A stretch of DNA of 64,000 nucleotides from the NCBI RefSeq assembly GCF_000473995.1, contig NC_022571.1, positions 4,247,416 to 4,311,415 on the forward strand, in the 5' to 3' direction. This DNA comes from Clostridium saccharobutylicum DSM 13864 (GTDB lineage: Bacteria; Bacillota; Clostridia; Clostridiales; Clostridiaceae). Each line of letters opens with the position of its first letter. Position 1 is the first letter of the stretch. Below the pieces are notes generated by a model, which worked only from the letters and a program-made list of their open reading frames with translations, searched no databases and was not told where the DNA came from. A program made the translations under genes and the position numbers. Below, in pieces: positions 18,597-26,824 of this stretch.

Positions 18597-18625
18597 AAAC
18601 CACCTGTCCATGCAGGTGGTTAATT
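18597..18625. terminator. Bidirectional terminator between convergent genes
   Basis: ACCACCTG pairs perfectly with CAGGTGGT across a 6-nt loop. On the minus strand it is followed by TTTCTTTC, on the plus strand by TAATTAT. It lies between the secreted-protein gene and the convergent hydrolase gene. Confidence 0.8.
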
Positions 18626-18726
18626 ATACTACAAATTGAAAACTAATATAATAAAAACAATATTATAAATTAACGTCATTATCTTCTTTTAAATATATTA
18701 TCATAATTTAAACACCTGAAAATATT

Positions 18727-19758
18727 CTAATTAATTATTTCACTATAAAAAGATAGTACTCTTTCAATAAATGCAAAAGCTATTTTATCTATTTCAAAAT
18801 AAGGTTCATGCTTAGATCCCTTTATATATATTACTCTACAGTTTTTAGCATAGCCTGCAAATTTATAATGTCCTCTTGGCATTACATGTGTATCATATTC
18901 TGCTTGAAATAACAGTATTGGTATCTTTACTTTTGAAGCATTCTTTTTCTTTACCATCTCTTTTGTTACCTTTGCTCCTTCAAGATACCATCCAGCAGAT
19001 GATCCACCAGTTTGATATGATTTAGTATTCTTAACTTTATTAAATTGGTATTCATATCTTTCCTTACAACTTGTAGATCTGGCTGAAACTCTCTTCTCAC
19101 CATTATAAGTTTCTTGACCAGGTAAATATTGATTACCCCGTCCGCAAAGTTTCATTATTCTAGCTATAGATGTAGCTACAAACTTAGGTACTTTTCCTGT
19201 ATTTATTTCATGCATTGGTGCACTTAAAACAGCTCCCGAAAAATATTCCTGATATCTTTCCAAAAACATAGTTCCTATTGCTCCACCCATAGAATGAGCA
19301 AATAATAACAACTTCTTATCATTTCCATTCGGAATAACTACCTCATCAATAAATTTTTTAAAATCTTCAATGTAGTAAGAAAATTTATCAACGCTAATCT
19401 GATAATCATCTATTCCTAATCTTTGTGATCTAGCATTTCCCCTGTGTTCTATAATAAAAACTGAATATCCTTCATTAATAAAATAATATATTAATTCATA
19501 ATATTTCTCAGTACATTCTCCAAATCCATGACAAATAACTATGTTCGCTTTTGCATTTTCACATATAAACTTTTCGTAATATAATTTTAAGCCTTTCTCT
19601 CCTATAATATACCCATTCTCTAATTTTTTCTTTAAGTATGGTTCAACTTTGTTAATCATATCTTCTTTATATTTACTATGGGAAATGTATTTTTCCACAT
19701 TCTTAATTTTAAAATCTAATTCTGAAATTATACTAGAATTACTATTGCACTTTTTCAT
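18727..19758 (-). CDS. Alpha/beta hydrolase (monoacylglycerol lipase / lysophospholipase type)
   Basis: A 343-residue serine hydrolase. The oxyanion motif ICHGFGE is near residue 80, the nucleophile is in AHSMGGAIG (G-x-S-x-G-like, S in HSMGG), and later D in FQAEYDTHV and H in KGSKHEPYFE complete a triad. EHRGNARSQR is characteristic of the PldB/monoglyceride lipase group (Hydrolase_4). The substrate is probably a lysophospholipid or monoacylglycerol; this is family inference. The ATG at 19758 is chosen over the TTG at 19764 because TAGGAGA is correctly spaced for it. No signal peptide. Transcribed alone. Confidence 0.85.
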   Translation of the reverse strand: MKKCNSNSSIISELDFKIKNVEKYISHSKYKEDMINKVEPYLKKKLENGYIIGEKGLKLYYEKFICENAKANIVICHGFGECTEKYYELIYYFINEGYSVFIIEHRGNARSQRLGIDDYQISVDKFSYYIEDFKKFIDEVVIPNGNDKKLLLFAHSMGGAIGTMFLERYQEYFSGAVLSAPMHEINTGKVPKFVATSIARIMKLCGRGNQYLPGQETYNGEKRVSARSTSCKERYEYQFNKVKNTKSYQTGGSSAGWYLEGAKVTKEMVKKKNASKVKIPILLFQAEYDTHVMPRGHYKFAGYAKNCRVIYIKGSKHEPYFEIDKIAFAFIERVLSFYSEIIN

Positions 19759-19783
19759 AAACAATCTCCTACAATTTTATTGA

Positions 19784-19930
19784 TAAGGCACATGAAAGAA
19801 AATAGCAAGTCCAAAATGCGATGATTATATTTCATCAGGCAATGAATAAAATTTGTCTCATAGTTAGCTAACTTAGTATGATTAAAAATAGACTTGACAG
19901 ATGGACTTATTATTTTTTGAATTGTTCCTA
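19784..19930 (+). repeat. Family A repeat, full copy
   Basis: Starts TAAGGCACATGAAAGAAAAT and ends GACTTATTATTTTTTGAATTG then TTCCTA. The internal region (ATGAATAAAATTTGTCTCATAG) is partly degraded. It lies just upstream of the hydrolase gene. Confidence 0.75.
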
Positions 19931-20084
19931 ACTACTGCTTAAATCACAATCCCAAAATATATAGAATTATTTTTAAACATTCTCTAATTTTAATATAGTA
20001 CTTTTTCCTAAAATATATTATAAAATCTATGTTAAAATATTACACCATATATTAATTTAGTTTCAACACCAAATTGATGTGGAT

Positions 20085-20210
20085 ATCCAAATCAAGACTT
20101 AGATTTATGTAGTGAATAACCGAAATTAGATATATATTTGTTCTATCAAACTTATGAAACTTTCACAAATATGCATATGATTTCTAGTATAGATATCACT
20201 TTGAATTCAT
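20085..20210 (-). repeat. Family B repeat, short degraded copy (B5)
   Basis: CCGAAATTAGATATATATTTG and CAAATATGCATATGATTTCTAG form an imperfect stem. The long inner arms of other copies are missing. The flank AAGACTTAGATTTATGTAGTG matches the gene-facing flank of other B copies. This is a deletion derivative. Confidence 0.65.
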
Positions 20211-20238
20211 ATAATTTTAGAATTCTTAACTATAAATA

Positions 20239-20562
20239 AATATATAAATAAACAAACTTCGAAATATATTCCATACCAGAAAGAAAGGAGACTATTTTAC
20301 GCAGTGTTGCGCTAATAATTTGGCTGTAGGTATTTCTTCAGTAAAAGTTGTTCCATTCTTGCTTGTCACAAAAGTGAGAATCGAAATTTTACATTTCGTT
20401 CTTCGAACTTTCCCTGTGAACGCTTGCCTTGAGAACATGCAGGAATGGGTACAACTTCTGCTGTTAGAAATCCACAGCAAAATTATCTGGCAACCGAGTA
20501 AAATAGTCTCCTTTCTTTCGATTAATCATCACATAAATCTAATCTATAAGTTATTTATCTAT
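20239..20562 (+). repeat. Family B long-hairpin repeat with C module (B6)
   Basis: Left terminus AAATAAACAAACTTCG, left arm CCAGAAAGAAAGGAGACTA, right arm TAGTCTCCTTTCTTTCG: perfectly paired with a stem sequence unlike the other copies. The apical part carries the C module (about 20368-20420, GAAATTTTACATTTCG). The right terminus lies 3 nt from the folT stop. Confidence 0.85.
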
Positions 20563-20564
20563 AT

Positions 20565-21107
20565 TTAAAAATTTTGTTCTTTAATTCTATTTACTAATTT
20601 CAGTATAAAATACATCATTGATGCATTTATTGGAATCATTACAACATTCTTAAATGCTCTTGCTGGAAGTAATAAAGCAAATGCTTTTCCATATAATAAC
20701 GATAAAAAAAATGTATTTAAGATTATATCTACGATTAACACTACTAAAATCTCAGCAATTATACATCTAATAAATGTAACTTTTTTCTTATATAATAAAG
20801 TCCCATATATCATTCCTAAAACCATTGCCGATATAGTAAATCCCGGAAAAAACACTCCCTTGGGATTAATTATATAGTTAATTATATCAGACAATCCTCC
20901 ACAAACAGCCCCACCAACCGGGCCAAATAACATTCCTATAGTTGATGATGCTAGAAACTCAAAACTTAAATGTAAAACTGGTGAAATTTGAATTGTAAAC
21001 AAATCTAGTATTAATTTAATAGTAATTAATAAACTAGCAGTAACTAAATTTCTAACGTTTTTTAATTCCCGTGATGAGCACAAAACTGAATTGTAAAAAT
21101 TCTTCAT
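20565..21107 (-). CDS. folT: Folate ECF transporter S component
   Basis: A 180-residue integral membrane protein of the FolT family, the substrate-binding subunit that joins the shared EcfA/A'/T module to import folates. Five to six hydrophobic segments are visible, with FGPVGGAVCGGLSDIINYI and NPKGVFFPGFTISAMVLGMIYG as the family's conserved parts. ATG at 21107 follows AGGAGAGG. The THF riboswitch at 21258-21357 in its leader strongly supports folate specificity. No ECF ATPase or T component is nearby, which is normal for group II ECF systems. Confidence 0.92.
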   Translation of the reverse strand: MKNFYNSVLCSSRELKNVRNLVTASLLITIKLILDLFTIQISPVLHLSFEFLASSTIGMLFGPVGGAVCGGLSDIINYIINPKGVFFPGFTISAMVLGMIYGTLLYKKKVTFIRCIIAEILVVLIVDIILNTFFLSLLYGKAFALLLPARAFKNVVMIPINASMMYFILKLVNRIKEQNF

Positions 21108-21232
21108 AAAAACCTCTCCTCATATTAAATTTTTAGTAATAAATAACTAAAATTTATTATTTCAGCTAAACTTAAAGCAAAGATTAATAATCTTGCCAAA
21201 GAAAGTTGATTAACATAATTCATTTGCTGAAA

Positions 21233-21253
21233 TAAAAGAGAGATTCTCTTTTA
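21233..21253 (-). terminator. Hairpin downstream of the THF riboswitch
   Basis: TAAAAGAGA and TCTCTTTTA form a perfect 9-bp stem with a 3-nt loop directly after the aptamer, with TTTCAG following on the minus strand. It may be the riboswitch expression platform (terminator). Farther on, TTTCAGCAAA and TTTAGCTGAAA make another possible pairing before the folT start. Confidence 0.5.
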
Positions 21254-21257
21254 CATA

Positions 21258-21357
21258 ACAGCGGAATGCAATATTTGTACCGCAAATTCAAAGAATTTTT
21301 CGTTTAAAAGACAACTTCCCGTTCTTTTAACACTTAACGCACAAATATCTACTCTGT
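21258..21357 (-). promoter_or_regulatory. Tetrahydrofolate (THF-I) riboswitch
   Basis: The minus strand reads ACAGAGTAGATATTTGTGCG, then TTAAGTG, then GGGAAGTTGTC, GCGGTACAAATATTGCATTCCGC and CTGT. The paired ends ACAG/CTGT, the GAGTAGA...TGCATTCCGCT core and the GGGA...GTTGTC segment match the THF riboswitch I pattern I know. It precedes folT by about 150 nt. Folate-class regulation of folT is established for this family in Firmicutes. Confidence 0.9.
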
Positions 21358-21403
21358 AAATAAAATTTTTACATAACCTACATAATTATATTCTTTATAT
21401 TAA

Positions 21404-22498
21404 TTATAAAAGCATTTCCTTAATATGCAAGTGTTTTTCTTTCTCCAAATCTATAAAATTATCACCTTTTAATAATAAAGGTTTATCTATATTATTTAAG
21501 TTCATTTGTATTATCTTACACTTTTCTCCTGTATTTAGGAGAACCTTTTCTCCCATATAATAGTTCGATACATGTTCTAAAAATACTTTAACATATTCAT
21601 AGTTTAATTTACCCAAACCTTCTGATTTTACAATTTGTAACGCTTCAAATGGTGGTTTCTTATCCTTATATCCCCTATTTGAATTAATTGCATCAAAAAC
21701 ATCAGCTATGGCAATTATTTTAGCGAATTTATGTATTGAATCTCCTTTTAATCCTAATGGATATCCAGAACCATCTTCTCTTTCATGATGCATCAACACG
21801 CCATAACTAACCGACTTATCCAAAAAAGGAATTTCTTTAGCAATATTATATCCAATCTGTGCATGAGTTTTAACTACATTAAACTCCTTTGAATTTAAGC
21901 AGTCATTTTTACTAATAATTTCATCATTTATCTTTGTTTTTCCAAAGTCATGAAGAATTGCTGAATATACCAATAAATTTAATTGTGTATTCTCAAGTCC
22001 TACCCATTTTCCTAATAAAGCACTGAGTGCTGCTACATTTACAGCATGTCTATAAATAGAATCTGTACCACTACCATGAAGAACGATATTTTTTATAACA
22101 ATATTACTTGGATTTAATTCATTCTGAATTCTTTTAGAAAACGCTCTTACTTCATCCATACATACAGTATCCTGGTTAGCTATCTGTAAAAATGTTGCGT
22201 GTAGTTTAGAAGATATTAATTTAAATTCTTCATCGACTTTATTATACTCTTCTTGTTTTTTATTTTGTAGCACTGAATTTTCTTTTTTCTCTTCTAATTT
22301 TTCATTTTCTTCTTTTAAATCATATATTTCAATATTACCAACAAATATGACTGTTTTTAATTTTTCTATTATTAATTCAGTGACTGTTGAATCCTTTTTT
22401 AATAATAGTTTTCCATTTTCTTCTACATCCTTGGCTATAACCATACCTTTTTCTACATTATTAATACTCACAATTCTCGTTTTTGCATTCATCATCAT
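21404..22498 (-). CDS. HD-GYP domain phosphodiesterase
   Basis: A 364-residue cytosolic protein. The N-terminal 65 residues resemble the DUF3391-like module often placed before HD-GYP, followed by a charged linker and then the HD-GYP domain from about residue 140: YRHAVNV, ILHDFGKTKI (HD), MHHEREDGSGYPLGLKG (HH and GYP) and IADVFDAINS. HD-GYP enzymes degrade cyclic di-GMP or related dinucleotides. All metal ligands look present, so it is probably active. Three consecutive ATGs at 22498-22490 make the exact start uncertain; the second is best spaced from AGGAG. A second HD-GYP protein occurs at 49196. Confidence 0.88.
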   Translation of the reverse strand: MMMNAKTRIVSINNVEKGMVIAKDVEENGKLLLKKDSTVTELIIEKLKTVIFVGNIEIYDLKEENEKLEEKKENSVLQNKKQEEYNKVDEEFKLISSKLHATFLQIANQDTVCMDEVRAFSKRIQNELNPSNIVIKNIVLHGSGTDSIYRHAVNVAALSALLGKWVGLENTQLNLLVYSAILHDFGKTKINDEIISKNDCLNSKEFNVVKTHAQIGYNIAKEIPFLDKSVSYGVLMHHEREDGSGYPLGLKGDSIHKFAKIIAIADVFDAINSNRGYKDKKPPFEALQIVKSEGLGKLNYEYVKVFLEHVSNYYMGEKVLLNTGEKCKIIQMNLNNIDKPLLLKGDNFIDLEKEKHLHIKEMLL

Positions 22499-22633
22499 TA
22501 ACTCCTACCATTAAAACTAATAAAAAATAACAAAACAATCCATATACTTTTTAACTTATTTTCCATACTTTCCTATTTATATCTATATTATTCAATACTT
22601 TTCACTTTTTGTCAAAGGATAGCTTAATAAATT

Positions 22634-22672
22634 AATAAAAGGTGGAGCTTTAATTAAAATTCCACCTTTTAT
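22634..22672 (-). terminator. Terminator after the 52-residue gene
   Basis: AAAAGGTGGA (22637-22646) pairs with TCCACCTTTT (22661-22670); the minus strand continues ATTAATTTATT. It ends the transcript of the small gene at 22701. Confidence 0.8.
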
Positions 22673-22700
22673 TTACAAACTTAATACTAATAATTTATAC

Positions 22701-22859
22701 TTATAATATAGTACTTGCTTTATCATTTCCAGTCTTGGCCTTACCTTGAATCTCTGTTGGAACTTCTCTAACATCATTTTTCTTAATCTTATTCTTATGA
22801 TTACTTTCTGTTCCATGTGGATCACTTGGATCTGGTCTTCTCATTCCTGCTTTTGCCAT
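22701..22859 (-). CDS. 52-residue hydrophilic protein, unknown
   Basis: An ORF not in the usual size range: ATG at 22859 with AAAGGG upstream, stop TAA at 22701-22703, giving MAKAGMRRPDPSDPHGTESN and then HKNKIKKNDVREVPTEIQGK, AKTGNDKASTIL. It is strongly charged and Pro/Gly/Asn rich, with no hydrophobic segment, and looks disordered. A clean ribosome binding site and a dedicated terminator support it as a real gene. I suspect a conserved clostridial small protein, perhaps spore-related by composition, but I do not recognise the family. Confidence 0.7.
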   Translation of the reverse strand: MAKAGMRRPDPSDPHGTESNHKNKIKKNDVREVPTEIQGKAKTGNDKASTIL

Positions 22860-22928
22860 AACTATTTCACCCTTTCTACAATACTTTTAATCTTAGTATT
22901 CTAAAAAAGATTAGATAATATGCAAGTA

Positions 22929-23279
22929 TTATACTTGTTCATTTATCCATTTATTCCAAACATCTATTTCATATCCTACAGTTGCTTCTTTTCCATTTCT
23001 AACTATTGGTGTCATCATTACTTTTTGATTTTTAAGCAATAGTTCAGCTTTTATTTCCGAACTTCTTATACTACCAAAATTTAATTTTGCATAATCTTTT
23101 GATTTAGTATTTATCAAATCATTAATATTCTTTGATTTGAGTATGCTGGTAAGCTCACCTTTACTCATAGACTTCTCATTTAAATCGATAAATTGAAATT
23201 TAACTTTTCTCTCCTTAAAAAAACGTTCTGCTTTTTTAGTATCAAAACATCTCTTTGTTCCAAATATCTGTATATTCAT
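22929..23279 (-). CDS. ArsC/Spx-family thioredoxin-fold protein
   Basis: A 116-residue ArsC-family protein (YffB/Spx-like). The N-terminal IFGTKRCFDTKKAERFF holds a single Cys in the position of the ArsC catalytic cysteine (C11), with no CxxC pair, so it is not Spx with a redox switch. TPIVRNGKEATVGYEIDVW is the usual C-terminal motif. Reductase or regulatory function is unclear. ATG at 23279 is preceded by AAGGAGATAA. It follows deoD with a 60 bp gap that includes a family A end. Confidence 0.82.
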   Translation of the reverse strand: MNIQIFGTKRCFDTKKAERFFKERKVKFQFIDLNEKSMSKGELTSILKSKNINDLINTKSKDYAKLNFGSIRSSEIKAELLLKNQKVMMTPIVRNGKEATVGYEIDVWNKWINEQV

Positions 23280-23311
23280 AAATCTAATTTTATCTCCTTA
23301 AATATTTAAAA

Positions 23312-23338
23312 CCTTGTTATTTTTTGAATATGCCTTAA
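23312..23338 (+). repeat. Family A right-end fragment
   Basis: CTTGTTATTTTTTGAATATG then CCTTAA matches the right terminus of A. It fits between the deoD stop (4 nt away) and the ArsC-like gene's leader. Confidence 0.65.
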
Positions 23339-23342
23339 TTTA

Positions 23343-24056
23343 TTATTTATCTAATTCAACTATTGTATCAAGAGCAACTTCCATCATATTTGTAAATGTT
23401 GTTTGTCTCTCCTCAGCAGTTGTAACTTCTCCTGTTATGAAGTGATCACTTACTGTCATTATAGCCAATGCATTAACTCCATATTTAGCTGCAACAGTAT
23501 ATAATCCTGCTGCTTCCATTTCAACTCCTAGGCAGCCAAACTTAGCCCATTTCTTCCAATCTTCATTATCATCTCCATAAAATACATCTGAACTATATAT
23601 GCTTCCAACCTTTGGATCTAATCCTTTTGCTATAGCTATATCATAAGCTGGTTTTAAAAGTTTAAAACTTGCTGTTGGTGCAAATGTTCTTCCTTGAAAT
23701 CTTACTAAATTAAGATTTGAATCTGTTGAAGCTGACATTGCTATTATAAGATCTCTAACTTTAACATCTTCGTGATATCCACCACAAGTACCAACTCTTA
23801 TTAAATTTTTAACACCATATTCATTAATCAATTCATTAGCATAAATAGATATTGATGGTATTCCCATACCTGTTCCTTGTACCGAAATTCTCTTTCCTTT
23901 ATATGTGCCTGTAAAACCATACATTCCTCTAACTTCATTATAACAAACTACATCTTCTAAAAATGTATCTGCTATAAACTTAGCTCTTAAAGGATCTCCT
24001 GGTAATAATACACTTTCTGCAATAGCACCTTGTGGTGCATTAATATGAACGCTCAT
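23343..24056 (-). CDS. deoD: Purine nucleoside phosphorylase, DeoD type
   Basis: A 237-residue hexameric-type purine nucleoside phosphorylase that cleaves purine (deoxy)nucleosides with phosphate to free base and (deoxy)ribose-1-phosphate. [12 protein letters not shown] (phosphate loop), [33 protein letters not shown] (nucleoside binding) and [10 protein letters not shown] (catalytic Asp) are all present, and length is standard. AAGGAGG precedes the ATG. It lies 38 bases after cdd, at the end of the nucleoside uptake cluster. Confidence 0.97.
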   Translation of the reverse strand: MSVHINAPQGAIAESVLLPGDPLRAKFIADTFLEDVVCYNEVRGMYGFTGTYKGKRISVQGTGMGIPSISIYANELINEYGVKNLIRVGTCGGYHEDVKVRDLIIAMSASTDSNLNLVRFQGRTFAPTASFKLLKPAYDIAIAKGLDPKVGSIYSSDVFYGDDNEDWKKWAKFGCLGVEMEAAGLYTVAAKYGVNALAIMTVSDHFITGEVTTAEERQTTFTNMMEVALDTIVELDK

Positions 24057-24094
24057 CTTTTTACCTCCGTTATTTAAGTAATTATTTATCTTTT

Positions 24095-24493
24095 TTATTT
24101 ACCTAGTGCTTCTTTTTTAAAAGCTCCTGGTAATACTTCTCTCATGTCTTTTATAATATAGTCATCTTCACTTTTAGCAAGTATGACTTCTATACTTTCA
24201 TCACCAAATTCAGAAATTACTTGACGACAAATTCCACATGGATATGTGTATTCATTTAAACTTCCAACTATGGCTATAGATTTAATCGTAGTTTCTCCTT
24301 CAGATATTCCTCTAAATATTGCAGTTCTTTCAGCACAATTTGTAGCTCCAAAAGATGCATTTTCTACATTACATCCACCATATATTTTTCCACTTTCAAA
24401 AAGTACTGCTGCCCCTACCTTAAAATTAGAATAAGGTGAGTATGCTCTATTCCTATAGTCCAAAGCTACATTGATAAGTTTTTTATAATCCAT
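24095..24493 (-). CDS. cdd: Cytidine deaminase
   Basis: A 132-residue tetrameric-type cytidine deaminase converting (deoxy)cytidine to (deoxy)uridine. The zinc site shows the CAE motif in NCAERTAIF and [12 protein letters not shown] with two more Cys ligands; [12 protein letters not shown] at the N-terminus is typical. ATG at 24493 follows GGAGG. With deoD downstream and the nucleoside ABC transporter upstream it forms a salvage set. Confidence 0.97.
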   Translation of the reverse strand: MDYKKLINVALDYRNRAYSPYSNFKVGAAVLFESGKIYGGCNVENASFGATNCAERTAIFRGISEGETTIKSIAIVGSLNEYTYPCGICRQVISEFGDESIEVILAKSEDDYIIKDMREVLPGAFKKEALGK

Positions 24494-24587
24494 AATATTT
24501 CCTCCCTAATTCTTTTTTATATATAATATCTTTCTTATAATAAATTCTTTATATACAGTGATAATTCCTTTTTTATAAGTTAAAATT

Positions 24588-24623
24588 AGACAGATGGATT
24601 TATTATTTATTTGAATGTGCCTA
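24588..24623 (+). repeat. Family A right-end fragment
   Basis: GACAGATGGATTTATTATTTATTTGAATG then TGCCTA matches the right terminus. The left half is absent. It lies between cdd and the permease gene. Confidence 0.65.
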
Positions 24624-24631
24624 AATTAATA

Positions 24632-24660
24632 CACAGTTCTTTATTATTTCACGAACTGTG
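24632..24660 (-). terminator. Hairpin between the permease gene and cdd
   Basis: CACAGTTC pairs with GAACTGTG across a 13-nt loop, without a strong T run. It may be a partial terminator or an RNA-stabilising hairpin inside the nucleoside cluster. Confidence 0.5.
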
Positions 24661-24720
24661 CATTGCTATTAAAATATTTTAAATGTAAAAGCACAATATT
24701 ATTATTTATAATATATAGTT

Positions 24721-25674
24721 CTATCTCTTACCTGGATCAAAAGGTTCTCCTGAAGCTTTTGGTGCTTGTGAAGATTTAGAGAATATTACAAGTGCAATCA
24801 ATGTCACTACATATGGGAATATCTTTAATATCACTGGTGGAATTGATCCAAGTGCTGGTATTACTTGTGATACATTAGCAATTGTACTTGCAAACCCAAA
24901 GAATAATGTAGCCGCAAGAATTCCAAGTGGTTTCCATTGACCAAATATCAATGCTGCCAATGCTAAGAATCCTATTCCAGCAACACTTCCATTAAATTCT
25001 CCAGAATATGTTACAAGGATTATCGCTCCTCCAAGTGAAGATAACCCTCCTGAAAGTAATACTCCAAAATATCTCATACGATATACATTGATACCTGCTG
25101 CATCTGCTGCTTGAGGATGTTCACCACAAGCTCTAAGTCTTAATCCAAAACTAGTTTTATATATTAAAAATATAGTTAATAAAAGTATTACTAAAACTAG
25201 CCATGTAGTTACATATGTCTTTGTAAAGAATAAAGGTCCTAGTATAGGAATTGATGAAAGCCATGGAATATCTATTGGATAAAATCCATTTTGAATTCTT
25301 ATACGTCCACTTCCTGAAATAGTTCTTGCTAAAAATATAGTTAAGGCTCCTGCCATCATATTTATAGCAGTACCACTAATTGTTTGGTCTGCATTTAAAT
25401 TTATACTTGCAAATGCATGTAAAAGCGAAAATAACATTCCAACTATTACAGCCACTATAAGTCCAATCCAAAGTGGAATGCTACTATTTGGCATCACATC
25501 TTGTAACTTATATATTGTCAAAGCACCAGAAAATGAACCTATTACCATAAATCCTTCTAATCCAATGTTTATAACTCCACTTCTTTCACAATATAAAGCT
25601 CCAAGTGCTGTTATAAGTAGAGGAATTGTATATTGAATAGCATATGGAAAAACTTGCTGCATTATTGTCCACAT
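24721..25674 (-). CDS. Nucleoside ABC transporter permease (NupQ/YufQ type)
   Basis: A 317-residue polytopic membrane protein with about eight to ten hydrophobic segments, in the BPD_transp_2 family of the ribose/nucleoside importers. CERSGVINIGLEGFMVIGS and RACGEHPQAADAAGINVYRMRY are conserved landmarks. Substrate specificity for purine nucleosides is inferred from the BMP-type lipoprotein and cdd/deoD neighbours. It starts one base after the stop of the upstream permease, a typical operon junction. Confidence 0.92.
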   Translation of the reverse strand: MWTIMQQVFPYAIQYTIPLLITALGALYCERSGVINIGLEGFMVIGSFSGALTIYKLQDVMPNSSIPLWIGLIVAVIVGMLFSLLHAFASINLNADQTISGTAINMMAGALTIFLARTISGSGRIRIQNGFYPIDIPWLSSIPILGPLFFTKTYVTTWLVLVILLLTIFLIYKTSFGLRLRACGEHPQAADAAGINVYRMRYFGVLLSGGLSSLGGAIILVTYSGEFNGSVAGIGFLALAALIFGQWKPLGILAATLFFGFASTIANVSQVIPALGSIPPVILKIFPYVVTLIALVIFSKSSQAPKASGEPFDPGKR

Positions 25675-25675
25675 A

Positions 25676-26824
25676 TTATTTTTCCTCCTTGTTCGTATTT
25701 ACTTTCTCATCATTATTTAATTCAGCTTCATCTATATTACCTTCGGATGGTAATATACCAATTCCACTGTCTCCTGCTTTTTTTGCTTTTCTTTTCTTTA
25801 TTTTATTTACTACAATTGGTACTGCTGCACTTATTGCTGCAAAATATATTATAGTTGCAATTATTGTATCTGCTATTTCTGGTGGGATACTTGTATTAGC
25901 ATTCATAAATCCTTTTCCAGAATACAACAATCCAAAGAATAATGCTGAAACTAAAACGCCTCCTGGGCTATTAGCTCCAAGTAAGGATACTGCGATTCCA
26001 TCAAACCCTTGAGATGGCATTACTCCTATTTGAATATTAGATGCATTTCCTACATATTGTGCAACTCCTGCAAGACCTGAAAGAGCTCCTGAAATCATCA
26101 TAGCAACAATTACATTCTTATTTACTGACATACCAGCATATTCTGCTGCGTCTCTATTAAATCCTACAGCTTTTAATTCATAACCTAAAACTGTTTTATT
26201 TAAAATAAAACCAATTATGATTACAGCTAAAATAGCAATAAATATTCCTAGATTTATATATGATCCATTAAAAATACTTTTAAGCCATGTAGTTTGCAAT
26301 GATGCCATCGCTGGAATATTCTTCGATTCTGTTTCACTTGAACCTTTAAAATAAGCTGGTATTACATAATATACTATCCAATAAGCAACCCAGTTCATCA
26401 TGATTGAAGATACAACTTCATTAACATTAAACTTAGCTTTTAATAATCCTGGTACAAATGCCCAAATAGCTCCAGCAATTCCACCTATAATTATCATCGC
26501 TAATATTAATACTGGACCTGGAATACTTGAGTTATATAATAATCCAATTATTGTAGCACAAAATCCTCCAAAAAGCATTTGTCCTGGTGCTCCTATGTTG
26601 AAAAGACCAGTTTTAAATGCAAATGCTACTGAAAGCCCTGTAAGTATTAATGGTGTTGCAGTTGCTATAGTGTCACCACATCTTTTTAAATTCATAAGTC
26701 CACCTTTAAAAAGATAAGCATATCCCTCTATAGGATCACTTCCAATTAACAACATTAAAATTGCTCCTGCAAGCAATCCTAAAACAACTGCAAGTATAGA
26801 ATTTAAAGCATCCTTTTTACTCAT
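25676..26824 (-). CDS. Nucleoside ABC transporter permease (NupP/YufP type)
   Basis: A 382-residue membrane protein of the same family. Hydrophobic segments are seen through about residue 345, and the tail (KKRKAKKAGDSGIG onward) is charged and cytosolic. FKTGLFNIGAPGQMLFGGF and LKAVGFNRDAAEYAGM are the conserved permease motifs. It overlaps the upstream ATPase gene by eight bases, so translation is coupled. It pairs with the permease at 24721 to make the membrane channel. Confidence 0.92.
   Translation of the reverse strand: MSKKDALNSILAVVLGLLAGAILMLLIGSDPIEGYAYLFKGGLMNLKRCGDTIATATPLILTGLSVAFAFKTGLFNIGAPGQMLFGGFCATIIGLLYNSSIPGPVLILAMIIIGGIAGAIWAFVPGLLKAKFNVNEVVSSIMMNWVAYWIVYYVIPAYFKGSSETESKNIPAMASLQTTWLKSIFNGSYINLGIFIAILAVIIIGFILNKTVLGYELKAVGFNRDAAEYAGMSVNKNVIVAMMISGALSGLAGVAQYVGNASNIQIGVMPSQGFDGIAVSLLGANSPGGVLVSALFFGLLYSGKGFMNANTSIPPEIADTIIATIIYFAAISAAVPIVVNKIKKRKAKKAGDSGIGILPSEGNIDEAELNNDEKVNTNKEEK

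Noticed and set aside
20292..20480. Minus-strand frame of 62 codons beginning MLWISNSRSC
   Set aside because: Repeat-derived frame within B6; not a gene.
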